This document shows positions 25,805 to 34,399 of a stretch of 64,000 bases of DNA, one piece after another. The notes beneath the pieces are model-generated. The model was not told the DNA's origin. It was given only the letters and a program-made list of their open reading frames with translations, and did not search any database. Origin of the DNA: Rhodobacteraceae bacterium UBA3069 (GTDB lineage: Bacteria > Pseudomonadota > Alphaproteobacteria > Rhodobacterales > Rhodobacteraceae); NCBI GenBank assembly GCA_002366795.1, contig DFBX01000076.1, positions 3,960 to 67,959 on the forward strand. The letters run 5' to 3'. Position 1 is the first letter of the stretch. Every line of letters starts with the position of its first letter. Both the position numbers and the translations under genes were made by a program.

Positions 25805-27010
25805 TTACTTGTAGGGCAGTTCGAGAACACGCTTGGCGATGATGTCCAGCATCACCTCGGATGTGCCGCCCTCGATCGAGTTGGCCTTGGTACGCAGCCA
25901 TTCGCTGGCCAGTTCCCCATGCGTGCTGTCCCATTCGGCGGCGTCCATGCCGGTGAGCGACATCAGCAGTTCATACCCGCGCTTGTTCAGCTCGGTCCCT
26001 TGATATTTCAGCATCGACGAGGCGTTGCCGATCGGCACACCCACGCCCGCCATGTCCTTGTAGCGATCAAGGGTCAGGTCCACGGCCATGGAATCGATTT
26101 CATATTTCATCGCCTCGGCCCGCAGGACGGGATTTCCATTGAGGTCAGAATCAGACGAGATGATCTGCCCCACCGAACGGCCACCCAAAGGCCCGCGCGA
26201 TCCCGATCCGATCATCTCGCGCTCGTGTGTCAGCAAGTGCTTGGCTACGTCCCATCCGCGGTTCTGTTCGCCCACGACGGCATTAATGCCGGGGCCATGT
26301 TCCTTAGGCACTTTGACGTTGTCAAAGAACGTCTCGCAGAACGGGGATTTGCCGGAAATCAGGCGAATCGGCTTGGTCGTCACGCCCGCGCTGGTCATGT
26401 CGATCAGCATAAACGAAATGCCCTTGTGCTTGGGCGCGTCGCGGTCGGTGCGGACCAGCGCAAAGATCCAGTCGGCCTGATCGGCGTAGGAGGTCCAGAT
26501 TTTCTGACCATTGATAAGCCAGTGATCGCCCATGTCCTCGGCCCGGGTCTGCACATTGGCCAGATCGGACCCCGCGCCGGGTTCGGAATAGCCTTGGCAC
26601 CAGCGGATTTCGCCACGCGCGATCTCAGGGAGGAAGCGTTTTTTCTGTTCTTCGGTGCCGAATGCCAGCAGCGCCGGACCCAGCATCCAGATGCCGAAGG
26701 ATTGCAGCGGCAGCTTGGCACCGACCGCCGCCAACTCCTCCAGCCAGATTTTCTGCAAATCGCGGCTTAGGCCCGCACCGCCATATTCGACCGGCCAGGT
26801 CGGGACGGTCATGCCCTGTGACGCTGCGTTCTGCATCCACTCTTTTTGCGCGGGGGACGAGAATTCGAACCGCTTTCCGCCCCAGCAGATGTCGGATTCG
26901 GCGAATCCGTCGTGGCTTTCGCGGCCCTTCATCTCTGCTGGGCAAGCGCTTGCTAGCCAAGCGCGAATATCCTTGCGGAATTGCGCGGGATCGCGCGACA
27001 GTTCCAGCAT
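25805..27010 (-). CDS. acyl-CoA dehydrogenase, large subunit
   Basis: A 401-residue acyl-CoA dehydrogenase. It has WPVEYGGAGLSRDLQKIW, the flavin-domain signature GYSEPGAGSDLANVQTRAE, HWLINGQKIWTSYADQADW and C-terminal SIEGGTSEVMLDIIAKRVL. The catalytic-Glu region is not apparent near the C-terminus, so the adjacent small subunit may supply it. It is the first gene of the ten-gene minus-strand operon, with GAGGGAGGG before the ATG. It faces the Liv-type transporter operon across 138 bp, which should hold both promoters. Confidence 0.88.
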   Translation of the reverse strand: MLELSRDPAQFRKDIRAWLASACPAEMKGRESHDGFAESDICWGGKRFEFSSPAQKEWMQNAASQGMTVPTWPVEYGGAGLSRDLQKIWLEELAAVGAKLPLQSFGIWMLGPALLAFGTEEQKKRFLPEIARGEIRWCQGYSEPGAGSDLANVQTRAEDMGDHWLINGQKIWTSYADQADWIFALVRTDRDAPKHKGISFMLIDMTSAGVTTKPIRLISGKSPFCETFFDNVKVPKEHGPGINAVVGEQNRGWDVAKHLLTHEREMIGSGSRGPLGGRSVGQIISSDSDLNGNPVLRAEAMKYEIDSMAVDLTLDRYKDMAGVGVPIGNASSMLKYQGTELNKRGYELLMSLTGMDAAEWDSTHGELASEWLRTKANSIEGGTSEVMLDIIAKRVLELPYK

Positions 27011-27148
27011 GACATCCCTCCCTCTGATGTTTGTTTTGCACTGCAGAATAGAATTTCACGGAATTCTTGACAAGGAAGCAATATCAATCTTTCAATGGCG
27101 TCAAGGAGAGCCTGTCACGCTGGCAGCTTTTCGTAACGGGAGGAAAAT
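27011..27148. promoter_or_regulatory. divergent promoter region between catabolic operon and Liv transporter
   Basis: These 138 bp separate the divergent starts at 27010 and 27149. They are more AT-rich than the flanks (for example TAGAATTTCACGGAATTCTTGA), and TTTCACGGAATTCTTGA contains a short GAATTC palindrome. Promoter elements and any operator for the linked IclR regulator should lie here, but I cannot assign them with confidence. Confidence 0.45.
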
Positions 27149-28378
27149 ATGAAACTTATGAAATCCGCCGCGCTTGCGGCAGCCTTTGGTTTTGTCGCTA
27201 TGGGCGCATCGGCCGAAACGTTGAAGATCGGCTTCATTGATCCGCTCTCTGGGCCGTTCGGTCCGTCGGGCGACGCAGCGATGAAGCACTGGATGTACGC
27301 CGCAGAGCAAGTGAACAAGGCTGGCGGCATCAACGGCGCCGAGGTTGAGATCATTGCCTATGACAACAAGGTCAACCCCAAGGAATCGCTGATTCAGTTC
27401 CAAAAGGCCATCGACAGAGGCGTTCGTATCATCGCGCAGGGCAACGGCTCTTCGGTTGCGTCCGCGCTGATCGACGCCGTCGACAAGCACAACAAACGTA
27501 ACCCGGGCGACGAGGTTATCTACCTGAACTTCGCCGCGGTTGACCCGTCCTTCACCAACGACCGTTGTTCGTTCTATCACTTCCGCTTCGACAGCCATGC
27601 CGAAATGAAGATGAACGCCGTTACCGACTGGATCGCAGCCCGCCCCGAGATCAAGAAGGTTTACGTGATCGGCCAGGACTATTCCTTCGGTCAGGCGAAC
27701 GCGAAAGCGGCTGATGCGATGATCAAGGCCAAGCGCCCCGACATTGAAATCGTCGGCAACGAGCTGCACCCGATGGGCAAGGTCAAGGACTTCACCCCCT
27801 ACATCCAGAAAATCATGCAGGCCGAAGCCGATGCCGTCATCACCGGCAACTGGGGTGCCGACATGGTTCTGCTGATCAAGGCAGCCATCGCGTCGGGCCA
27901 CGAAGTGCCCTACCTGACCTTCTACGGCGGCTCGCTTGGCGCGGCCACGGCGATCGGCAAGGATGGTGTCGGGCAACTGTACCAGATTTCCGAGGTGAAC
28001 ACGAACCTGGAAACCACGCCTGAACAGAACGCGTTGATCGACGGTTACGAGGCTGCCTATCACGACAGCTATTACTATCACCGTGTCTTCAACGCGATGA
28101 CCATGCTGGACGAGGCCGCCGAGAAGGCCGGTACGAACAACGTTGTGGAAATCGCCAAGCAGTTGGAAGGCGCAACGCTGGACACGGGCTATGGCACCAT
28201 CACCATGCGTGCCGAAGATCACCAGATCCTCCAGCCGCTGTTCATGTCCGTCTTCTCTGACAACGTGACGCGCGGTGTCGAAGGCCTGCCACTTGGCTGG
28301 ACCTCTGGCGATGCAGACCGGATCGAGGCAGACGCGACAGCGATGCCCACCAGCTGCAAGATGGAACGCCCCGAGTAA
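27149..28378 (+). CDS. branched-chain amino acid-type ABC transporter substrate-binding protein
   Basis: A 409-residue type I periplasmic binding protein. The signal peptide ends ASA before ETLKIGFIDPLSGPFGPSG. The two lobes contain INGAEVEIIAYDNKVNPKES and VYVIGQDYSFGQANAKAAD. It presents ligand to the LivHMGF components encoded downstream. GGGAGG precedes the ATG. Homologues bind amino acids, amides, or aromatic and aliphatic carboxylates. The divergent beta-oxidation operon and nearby acyl-CoA ligases favour a carboxylic acid, but that is an inference. Confidence 0.9.
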   Translation: MKLMKSAALAAAFGFVAMGASAETLKIGFIDPLSGPFGPSGDAAMKHWMYAAEQVNKAGGINGAEVEIIAYDNKVNPKESLIQFQKAIDRGVRIIAQGNGSSVASALIDAVDKHNKRNPGDEVIYLNFAAVDPSFTNDRCSFYHFRFDSHAEMKMNAVTDWIAARPEIKKVYVIGQDYSFGQANAKAADAMIKAKRPDIEIVGNELHPMGKVKDFTPYIQKIMQAEADAVITGNWGADMVLLIKAAIASGHEVPYLTFYGGSLGAATAIGKDGVGQLYQISEVNTNLETTPEQNALIDGYEAAYHDSYYYHRVFNAMTMLDEAAEKAGTNNVVEIAKQLEGATLDTGYGTITMRAEDHQILQPLFMSVFSDNVTRGVEGLPLGWTSGDADRIEADATAMPTSCKMERPE

Positions 28379-28405
28379 GCGCAACCATCTGAAATAGTAG
28401 ATCAG

Positions 28406-28443
28406 AAGGGCGCCGTGCGTCGATCGCGCGCGGCGCCCCTTTT
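28406..28443 (+). terminator. attenuator-like terminator hairpin after the binding-protein gene
   Basis: GGGCGCCG (28408-28415) pairs with CGGCGCCC (28431-28438), followed by CTTTTG. It lies 30 bp after the binding-protein stop and before the permease gene. Partial termination here would keep binding protein in excess over the membrane components, a common arrangement in ABC operons. Confidence 0.75.
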
Positions 28444-28456
28444 GCAAGAGGGTCCC

Positions 28457-29389
28457 ATGGAAACGATTATATTTTCGCTCCTGAACGGGGTGATTTACGG
28501 CTTGTTACTGTTCATGCTGTCCAGCGGTTTGACGCTGATTTTCAGCATGATGGGCGTGCTGAACTTCGCCCACGCCAGTTTTTATATGTTGGGCGCGTAT
28601 TTCGCCTATACGATCAGCGGGGTCAGTTCGTTTTGGCTGGCGCTGATTTTCGCACCCATCCTTGTCGGCCTTATCGGGGCCGCGGTCGAGAAATGGGGGC
28701 TTAGAACGGTGCATGCGAACGGCCACGTTGCCGAATTGCTGTTCACCTTCGGGCTGGCTTATATCATCGATGAAATCGTGAAAATCGTCTACGGGCGCAA
28801 TGCCGTTGACTACCGTGTGCCCGAATTGCTGGATTTCCCGCTGTTCGAGCTGTTCGGCGCGCAATATCCGGCCTACCGGATCTTCATCCTGTTCATTTCC
28901 GTCGGCATGCTGATCGCGCTGTGGTTCATCCTGAACCGTACCCGCGCGGGCCTGATCATTCAGGCGGCGCTGACCCATCCGCATATGGTGGGCAGTCTGG
29001 GCCACAACGTGCCGCGCATCTTCATGACCGTGTTTGGCGCGGGCTGTGCGCTGGCTGGTCTGGCCGGTGTGATTGGCGGCAACTACCTTGTGACCGATCC
29101 GGCAATGGCCGTGCAAATGGGGCCGATCGTTTTCGTGGTCGTGGTCGTCGGCGGGCTTGGATCGCTGGCGGGGGCATTCCTTGCCGCCATGATCCTTGGC
29201 CTTCTGCAAACCTTTGCCGTCGCCATCGACGCCACATTCGCCGACATCTTCGGGTTCCTTGGTCTGTCGCAGACCTCGGAGGTGGGCAGCATCACTATTG
29301 CCTCGCTGGCGCCGATGCTTCCGTTCCTGATGCTGGTAATTGTCCTGATGATCCGCCCTCGTGGCCTTCTGGGAGACCGTGAGCTGTGA
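28457..29389 (+). CDS. livH: LivH-type ABC transporter permease
   Basis: A 310-residue permease with about eight hydrophobic helices, beginning METIIFSLLNGVIYGLLLFM. GLTLIFSMMGVLNFAHASFYMLGAY is the usual LivH signature, and IGGNYLVTDPAMAVQMGPIVFVVVVVGGLGS is the conserved cytoplasmic-loop region. I place the start at 28457 because the longer frame to 28415 is within the attenuator hairpin. Its stop overlaps the GTG start of the second permease (GTGA). Confidence 0.92.
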   Translation: METIIFSLLNGVIYGLLLFMLSSGLTLIFSMMGVLNFAHASFYMLGAYFAYTISGVSSFWLALIFAPILVGLIGAAVEKWGLRTVHANGHVAELLFTFGLAYIIDEIVKIVYGRNAVDYRVPELLDFPLFELFGAQYPAYRIFILFISVGMLIALWFILNRTRAGLIIQAALTHPHMVGSLGHNVPRIFMTVFGAGCALAGLAGVIGGNYLVTDPAMAVQMGPIVFVVVVVGGLGSLAGAFLAAMILGLLQTFAVAIDATFADIFGFLGLSQTSEVGSITIASLAPMLPFLMLVIVLMIRPRGLLGDREL

Positions 29390-30660
29390 ATAATCCTATC
29401 GCTCAATCCGTCGCGAACCTTGCACCCACCGGCGGCCAGAAGTTCCGCCAGCGTGTGCTTCCTCTTATCATCCTGGCCATCATCGTGGTGGCTATCCCCT
29501 TCTTTGGCCCGTCGCGAACCGTCTATGCGCTGCTCAGCGTGATGGGGATCAATATCGTCTTCGCCCTCAGCTATAACATGCTGCTTGGGCGGGGCGGGCT
29601 TCTGTCCTTTGGTCATGCGGTGTATTTCGGGCTTGGCGGCTATGCCGCCATGCACGCAATGCGCGCCATCGAATATGCCGATGGCGGGTTCTGGGCGGGC
29701 TTTCCCGTCTTCGGCCTGCCGATCATCGGCTTTGCCGGGGGCGCATTGGCCGGGGCCATTATCGGCTGGCCGTCCTGCCGCCGTGCCGGCACACCCTTTG
29801 CCATGATCTCGCTTGGCGTGGCCGAACTGATCGCGGCCGCGGGCTTCATGTTCAACTCGATCTTCGGCGGCGAGGAAGGCATTTCCGGCGACCGCATGAA
29901 CGGGCCGGAACTGTTCGGCCTGTCCATGGGGCCGGTCAGTGATGTCTATTGGTTCATAGCCTTCTGGCTGGTGGTCGGTGTCGGGGGCATGTACGCCTTT
30001 ACCCGCACCCCGCTTGGCAAGATGTCCGAAGCGACCCGCGATAACCCCGAACGGGTGGAATTCGTGGGCTATGACCCGCAGCGCGTGCGCTACCTGGTGT
30101 TCATCTTCGCCGGTGCCTTTGCAGGCATGGCGGGCGGCATGGCCGCGGTCTATTTCGAAATCTTCACGCCCGAAGCCGTCTCGCTTCTGCCGTCGGGTTT
30201 CGTGTTGTTGATGGCTTATATCGGCGGGATCGCCTATTTCGCCGGTCCGGTAATCGGGGCGATCGTGCTGACCTATATGCAGTCGATGCTGTCGGACTTC
30301 ACCGAAGCGTGGCTGCTGTACCTGGGCCTGCTGTTCATGCTGATCGTGATGTACGCGCCGCGTGGCCTTGCCGGGATCATCTTCGGTGTGACGGGCAGCT
30401 TCTCGAACGGCACGTTCAGCGAAATGATCGGCAAGTGGCTGCAACAATTGGCGGGTGCGTTTCTGGCCTTCCTTGGGCTGATCGTTCTGATTGAGGTGTC
30501 GGTCAACTGGTCCAATGGTTTCGGCGAGGTGTTCGAACCTTTCGGCCTGCACCTGACCTTTGCCAATCCGCTGACATGGGTGTTGATCGTGGTGCCACTG
30601 GCACTGGGCATCTTAATCCTGCGTCGTGCCAATCGTGAAACCGAGGAGGTCCTCGCATGA
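29386..30660 (+). CDS. livM: LivM-type ABC transporter permease
   Basis: A 424-residue permease with a GTG start. NMLLGRGGLLSFGHAVYFGLGGYAAMH is the LivM signature. KMSEATRDNPERVEFVGYDPQRVRY is the coupling loop, and EAVSLLPSGFVLLMAYIGG follows. It is longer than many LivM proteins because of a C-terminal stretch with two extra hydrophobic segments. Overlaps of 4 bp on both sides indicate translational coupling with livH and livG. Confidence 0.92.
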   Translation: MNNPIAQSVANLAPTGGQKFRQRVLPLIILAIIVVAIPFFGPSRTVYALLSVMGINIVFALSYNMLLGRGGLLSFGHAVYFGLGGYAAMHAMRAIEYADGGFWAGFPVFGLPIIGFAGGALAGAIIGWPSCRRAGTPFAMISLGVAELIAAAGFMFNSIFGGEEGISGDRMNGPELFGLSMGPVSDVYWFIAFWLVVGVGGMYAFTRTPLGKMSEATRDNPERVEFVGYDPQRVRYLVFIFAGAFAGMAGGMAAVYFEIFTPEAVSLLPSGFVLLMAYIGGIAYFAGPVIGAIVLTYMQSMLSDFTEAWLLYLGLLFMLIVMYAPRGLAGIIFGVTGSFSNGTFSEMIGKWLQQLAGAFLAFLGLIVLIEVSVNWSNGFGEVFEPFGLHLTFANPLTWVLIVVPLALGILILRRANRETEEVLA

Positions 30661-31433
30661 CCACGCCAGCACTTTCCATCCATGGGCTGAAGAAGAACTT
30701 CGGCCCGGCCGAGATCATCCGCGGCGTGGACCTGGACATTGCGCCAGGTGAACGCCACGCGATCATCGGCCCCAACGGCGCGGGCAAGTCCACGCTGTTC
30801 AACCTGATCTCGGGCGGGTATCACCCTACGTCCGGCAGCGTAAAGCTGAACGGGCAAGAGATCGGCGGTGTGAAACCCTATGCGATCAACCGCATGGGCC
30901 TGTCGCGTTCGTTTCAGGTGTCCAATATCTTTTCCAACATGACCGTGCGCGAAAACGTGCGCTGCGGCGTGCTATATTCCATGGGCTATGGCTACAGTTT
31001 CTGGCGCAACGTCGGGAACCTGAAGGAAGTTCAGGAAAAGACGGCCGAAATCTTGAACAGTGTCGGCCTTCTGGACAAGGCAAGCCTGCCAGCGGCGCTG
31101 TTGCCCTATGCCGACCAGCGTACGCTGGAAATCGCGATCACCATCGCGGGCGGGGCGGATGTGATCTTGCTGGACGAGCCGACCGCAGGCATGTCGCATT
31201 CTGAAACCGAACGCGCCGTGGCCCTGATCAAGAGGGCGACAGAGGGCAAGACTCTGATCATCGTCGAACATGATATGGGTGTGGTGTTCGGCATGGCCGA
31301 CCGGATATCGGTGCTGGTTTACGGCGAGATCATCGCCACCGGTAAACCGGAGGAGATCAGGGGCGACCCCCGTGTTCGCGAAGCCTATCTGGGCGACGAG
31401 GCCGACGAGCATGCCGAAGGAGGTGCAGCATGA
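30657..31433 (+). CDS. livG: LivG-type ABC transporter ATP-binding protein
   Basis: A 258-residue ATPase with Walker A GPNGAGKST, Walker B DVILLDEPTAGMSHSE and H-loop VEHDMGVVFGMADRI. The signature region reads LLPYADQRTLEIAITIA, with no canonical LSGGQ, as is common for LivG (SYGxQR-type). It pairs with the LivF subunit. Overlap with livM and livF by four bases. Confidence 0.92.
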   Translation: MTTPALSIHGLKKNFGPAEIIRGVDLDIAPGERHAIIGPNGAGKSTLFNLISGGYHPTSGSVKLNGQEIGGVKPYAINRMGLSRSFQVSNIFSNMTVRENVRCGVLYSMGYGYSFWRNVGNLKEVQEKTAEILNSVGLLDKASLPAALLPYADQRTLEIAITIAGGADVILLDEPTAGMSHSETERAVALIKRATEGKTLIIVEHDMGVVFGMADRISVLVYGEIIATGKPEEIRGDPRVREAYLGDEADEHAEGGAA

Positions 31434-32149
31434 GCAATGCAGCAACACAGCCGATGCTGTCGGTCAAGGACCTGAACGCCTTTTACGGCAAGTCCCACGT
31501 CCTGCGCGGCGTGAATATGGAGATTATGCCGGGCGAGGTGATTGCGCTTTTGGGCCGCAACGGGGTGGGCCGTTCCACCGCCGCCAAGGCCATTATGGGC
31601 GAGGTCGCGCCGCGCGGCGAGATCACCTTCAAGGGGGAGGCGATTTCGGGGTTGGAGAGCCACCAGATCGCGCGGATGGGGCTGGGCTATGTGCCGGAAA
31701 GCCGGGATATCTTTCCCGGCATGACGGTGCGCCAGAACCTGATCCTTGGCATCAAGGACATGAAGAACCCAGGCAAATACTCGGTCGATCAGATGCTCGA
31801 CATGTTCCCCAACCTGCGCGCGCGGGCGGACAACCTTGCCGGTGTTCTGTCGGGCGGTGAAAAGCAGATGCTGACCATGTGCCGGACCCTGATGGGCGAT
31901 CCTGAACTGATCATCATCGACGAGCCGACCGAGGGGCTGGCCCCCAAGATCGTGCAACAGATCGGCGACATGATCGCCGAGATCGCCAAGACGGGCGTGG
32001 CCATCCTGTTGGTCGAACAGAAACTGTCCATTGCCCTGCGCATCGCCGACCGCGTTTACGTTATGGGCCATGGCGAGATCGTGTATGAAGGTACGCCCGA
32101 GGAGTTCAAGACCCGCGACGACGTGCGGGCGGAGTGGCTGGAAGTGTGA
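31430..32149 (+). CDS. livF: LivF-type ABC transporter ATP-binding protein with Arg in Walker A
   Basis: A 239-residue ATPase of the LivF family. It has signature LSGGEKQMLTMCRTLM, Walker B ELIIIDEPTEGLAP and H-loop LVEQKLSIALRIADRVYV. The Walker A motif reads GRNGVGRST, with Arg 48 (codon CGT) where Lys normally contacts ATP phosphates. Everything else looks intact, and the gene is in a clean operon. I recall similar GRST forms in some LivF relatives, so this may be a subfamily trait with hydrolysis carried mainly by LivG. Confidence 0.9.
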   Translation: MSNAATQPMLSVKDLNAFYGKSHVLRGVNMEIMPGEVIALLGRNGVGRSTAAKAIMGEVAPRGEITFKGEAISGLESHQIARMGLGYVPESRDIFPGMTVRQNLILGIKDMKNPGKYSVDQMLDMFPNLRARADNLAGVLSGGEKQMLTMCRTLMGDPELIIIDEPTEGLAPKIVQQIGDMIAEIAKTGVAILLVEQKLSIALRIADRVYVMGHGEIVYEGTPEEFKTRDDVRAEWLEV

Positions 32150-32218
32150 TTTCCATCCCTTGCCCCCTTGAAAGGGGGCGGGTCCGAAAATCAGGGGCTT
32201 GCGCCCCGGGATGTGAGG

Positions 32219-32257
32219 AAACCGGCCCCGTGCAAGCGTGGGCCGGTTTTCTGTTTT
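32219..32257 (+). terminator. rho-independent terminator of the Liv transporter operon
   Basis: AAACCGGCCC (32219-32228) and GGGCCGGTTT (32240-32249) form a ten-base stem, followed by TCTGTTTT. It lies about 70 bp after the livF stop. Two smaller hairpins (CCCCCTTGAAAGGGGG and GGGGCTTGCGCCCC) precede it. Confidence 0.8.
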
Positions 32258-32267
32258 GTCAGGCTGG

Positions 32268-32304
32268 GAGCCTCGGGCGGAAGTATTTGGGGCAAAATGA
32301 AAGC
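32268..32304 (+). repeat. extragenic repeat, copy 1
   Basis: AGCCTCGGGCGGAAGTATTT followed by GGGGCAAAATGAAAGCGG. It matches a motif found again at 51146, 54597, 59241 and 61715: (G)CCTCCGGCGGAAGTATTT, a short spacer, then AACAATGAAAG(GGGCGG). It lies just after an operon terminator in the 363-bp gap 32150-32512. That gap otherwise holds only terminators and no credible gene. Confidence 0.7.
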
Positions 32305-32466
32305 GGTGCCGTTTGTGCCTGCCGTTGCCGGCGGGATCGCGGCTTGCTCGGGTACGGTGTGGATGGCCCGCCTGCCCGAAGGCATAGCCGAGGGCCATGC
32401 CCAAAGCGCGAATGCTTTTCGCAGAAAAGCGGTGAGTGCGCGGGAGCGCTGCCGCCTGATATGAAG

Positions 32467-32493
32467 AAGCCCCCGCGATATGGCGGGGGCTTT
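32467..32493 (-). terminator. terminator of the acyl-CoA ligase gene (bidirectional hairpin)
   Basis: AAGCCCCCGC and GCGGGGGCTT form a near-perfect stem around GATATG, 20 bp past the stop of the ligase gene at 32513. The U-tract is weak on the minus strand (CTTCTTC) and better on the plus strand (TTTGGTTGG), so it may serve both converging transcripts. Confidence 0.65.
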
Positions 32494-32512
32494 GGTTGGT
32501 TCAGGGGTGCGA

Positions 32513-34159
32513 TCAGGCGGTTTCGCGCAGTTCCGGGTGGACGTAGTCGCCCAGTTCCTTGCGCAGGTTCAGTTTCGAAACCTTGCCTGTTGCCGTCATG
32601 GGTAGCACATCCAGCCAGACCACGTCATCGGGCAACTGCCATTTGGCGAAATGCTCGGTCAGATGTTCGCGGATTTCGGCGATCGAGGGTTTCTCTGCCC
32701 CCGGCGCCAGCACGGCCACGAGGATTGGGCGCTCGTCCCATCTGGGGTGCGGCACCCCAATGGCGGCGCAGTTGGCGATGGCCGGGTGAGCCATGGCGGC
32801 GTTTTCCAGGTCGATGGACGAAATCCACTCGCCGCCCGATTTGATCAGGTCTTTCGCCCGGTCCTGAATGGTCAGGAACCCGTTTTTATCGATCGAGGCG
32901 ACGTCACCGGTGCCGAACCAGCCTTCAGCGTCCAGTGCCTTGGCCGTTGCTTCCTCGTTTTCGAAGTAGCCGGAGACCACGGTGTTGCCGCGTACGAACA
33001 GCTCGCCCACGGCCTTGCCGTCATGGGGCATGCGGTTGCCGTCCTCGTCCACGATTTTAAGATCCACGCCAAAGACGCGGCGGCCTTGCTTGGATTTGTA
33101 GTCGATGCGGGTTTCCATGTCCCAATCGTCCATATGGGCGGGCAGCATGCCATGGGTGCCGACGGGGCTCATTTCCGTCATGCCCCATGCGTGGCCAACG
33201 CTGACATCCATCTTTTCGAACTTTTCGATCATCGAGCGGGGTGCGGCCGATCCGCCGATCACGACATCCTCGAAACCGTTCGGCTTGCGGCCCTGGGCGC
33301 TGATTTCGGCCAGCAGGCCCATCCAGATGGTCGGCACGCCCCATGCGGAATAGACGCCCTCCTGATCCATCAGTTTGAACAGCGAGGGGCCGTCCATGGC
33401 TGGGCCGGGCATCACCAGCGTAAGGCCCGCCAGCGGGCCGGCATAGGGCAGGCCCCATGCGTTGACGTGGAACAGCGGGACCACGGGCAGCACCTTGTTG
33501 CCTTCCTTGAAGGTGCCCGCCAGCGACACGGCGATCATCATCGCGTGCAGTACGTTGGAGCGGTGCGAATAGAGCGCCCCCTTGGGGTTGCCCGTCGTGC
33601 CGGAGGTATAGCAAAGCCCCGCCGCGGTGTTCTCGTCGAACTCGGACCAGGTGATTTCCTCGGGCTCGCCGTGTAGCAGTTCCTCGTAGCATAGCGCGCC
33701 GGGCAGCGAGGTGTCGGGCATATGCGCGCGGTCGGTCATGACCACGTAAATCATGTCCTCGGGGAAATGATCTTTCAGCGCCTCAAGGATCGGCACGAAT
33801 GTCGTGTCCACGAAAATCATCCGGTCCTTGGCGTGGTTGACGATATAGATCATCTGTTCCGCCGACAGGCGCGGGTTGATCGTGTGGCACACGGCGCCGA
33901 TGCCGGAAATCGCGTAATACAGCTCGAAATGGCGGTAGCCGTTCCAAGCCAGCGTGGCGATCCGGTCGCCCAGTTTCACGCCGTGGCGTTGCAGCCCGTG
34001 GGCCAGTTGCGCCACCCGCTTGCGGGTCTCGCCATAGGTTTGGCGATGGATATCCCCCTCTGTCCGGGCCGAGACGATCTCGGCCGTGGGGAATGCCTCG
34101 GCGGCGTAATCAAGAATGTCAGAAATCTGCAGCGAGCGCTGCATCATCATGCCTTGCAT
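32513..34159 (-). CDS. AMP-forming acyl-CoA ligase (medium/long-chain or DmdB-like)
   Basis: A 548-residue adenylate-forming enzyme that makes an acyl-CoA through an acyl-AMP. The P-loop-like motif is YTSGTTGNPKGALYSHR near residue 190. HAWGMTEMSPVGTHG is the A5 region, GWFGTGDVASIDKNGFLTI the A7-A8 hinge, and TATGKVSKLNLR holds the C-terminal catalytic Lys. The N-terminus and NPRLSAEQMIYIVNHAKDRMIFVD resemble the ligase group that includes DmdB. A single gene between the Liv operon and the divergent MDR gene, it probably activates an imported acid. Confidence 0.9.
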   Translation of the reverse strand: MQGMMMQRSLQISDILDYAAEAFPTAEIVSARTEGDIHRQTYGETRKRVAQLAHGLQRHGVKLGDRIATLAWNGYRHFELYYAISGIGAVCHTINPRLSAEQMIYIVNHAKDRMIFVDTTFVPILEALKDHFPEDMIYVVMTDRAHMPDTSLPGALCYEELLHGEPEEITWSEFDENTAAGLCYTSGTTGNPKGALYSHRSNVLHAMMIAVSLAGTFKEGNKVLPVVPLFHVNAWGLPYAGPLAGLTLVMPGPAMDGPSLFKLMDQEGVYSAWGVPTIWMGLLAEISAQGRKPNGFEDVVIGGSAAPRSMIEKFEKMDVSVGHAWGMTEMSPVGTHGMLPAHMDDWDMETRIDYKSKQGRRVFGVDLKIVDEDGNRMPHDGKAVGELFVRGNTVVSGYFENEEATAKALDAEGWFGTGDVASIDKNGFLTIQDRAKDLIKSGGEWISSIDLENAAMAHPAIANCAAIGVPHPRWDERPILVAVLAPGAEKPSIAEIREHLTEHFAKWQLPDDVVWLDVLPMTATGKVSKLNLRKELGDYVHPELRETA

Positions 34160-34399
34160 GGTTTCCTCCCGTAGACAATGTGGTCGTGGGAAAAGCTAGT
34201 CTGTTCAGCGGATTTTCAAAAGGCGATTTATTGGCCGAAACGGATTTGTGACGCAGGGTTCTATCGCCTTGCGGAAAAACGCAGCGAAATACGGAATAAA
34301 GGGTGCATTCGGTCTGGCATGGTTTGGCGGCTTGGTTAGACTGCGTTTCAAAGGTGTTCTGCCATACAGCAGGCCCTGCCGACCTGGAGGAGACATAAC
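34160..34399. promoter_or_regulatory. divergent promoter region between ligase and quinone-oxidoreductase genes
   Basis: The 240 bp between divergent starts contain no gene. GACCTGGAGGAGACATAAC supplies the ribosome site for the plus-strand gene. No clear operator or promoter could be assigned by eye. Confidence 0.4.

Noticed and set aside
23536..25842. Plus-strand open frame of 768 codons over MaoC, SDR and dehydrogenase genes
   Set aside because: It is a shadow frame spanning three real genes on the other strand. It has no start-site signal or family motif.
32168..32464. Possible 98-codon gene in the Liv-ligase gap
   Set aside because: It runs through the terminator and an extragenic repeat, and its sequence shows no family resemblance or coding-like composition.
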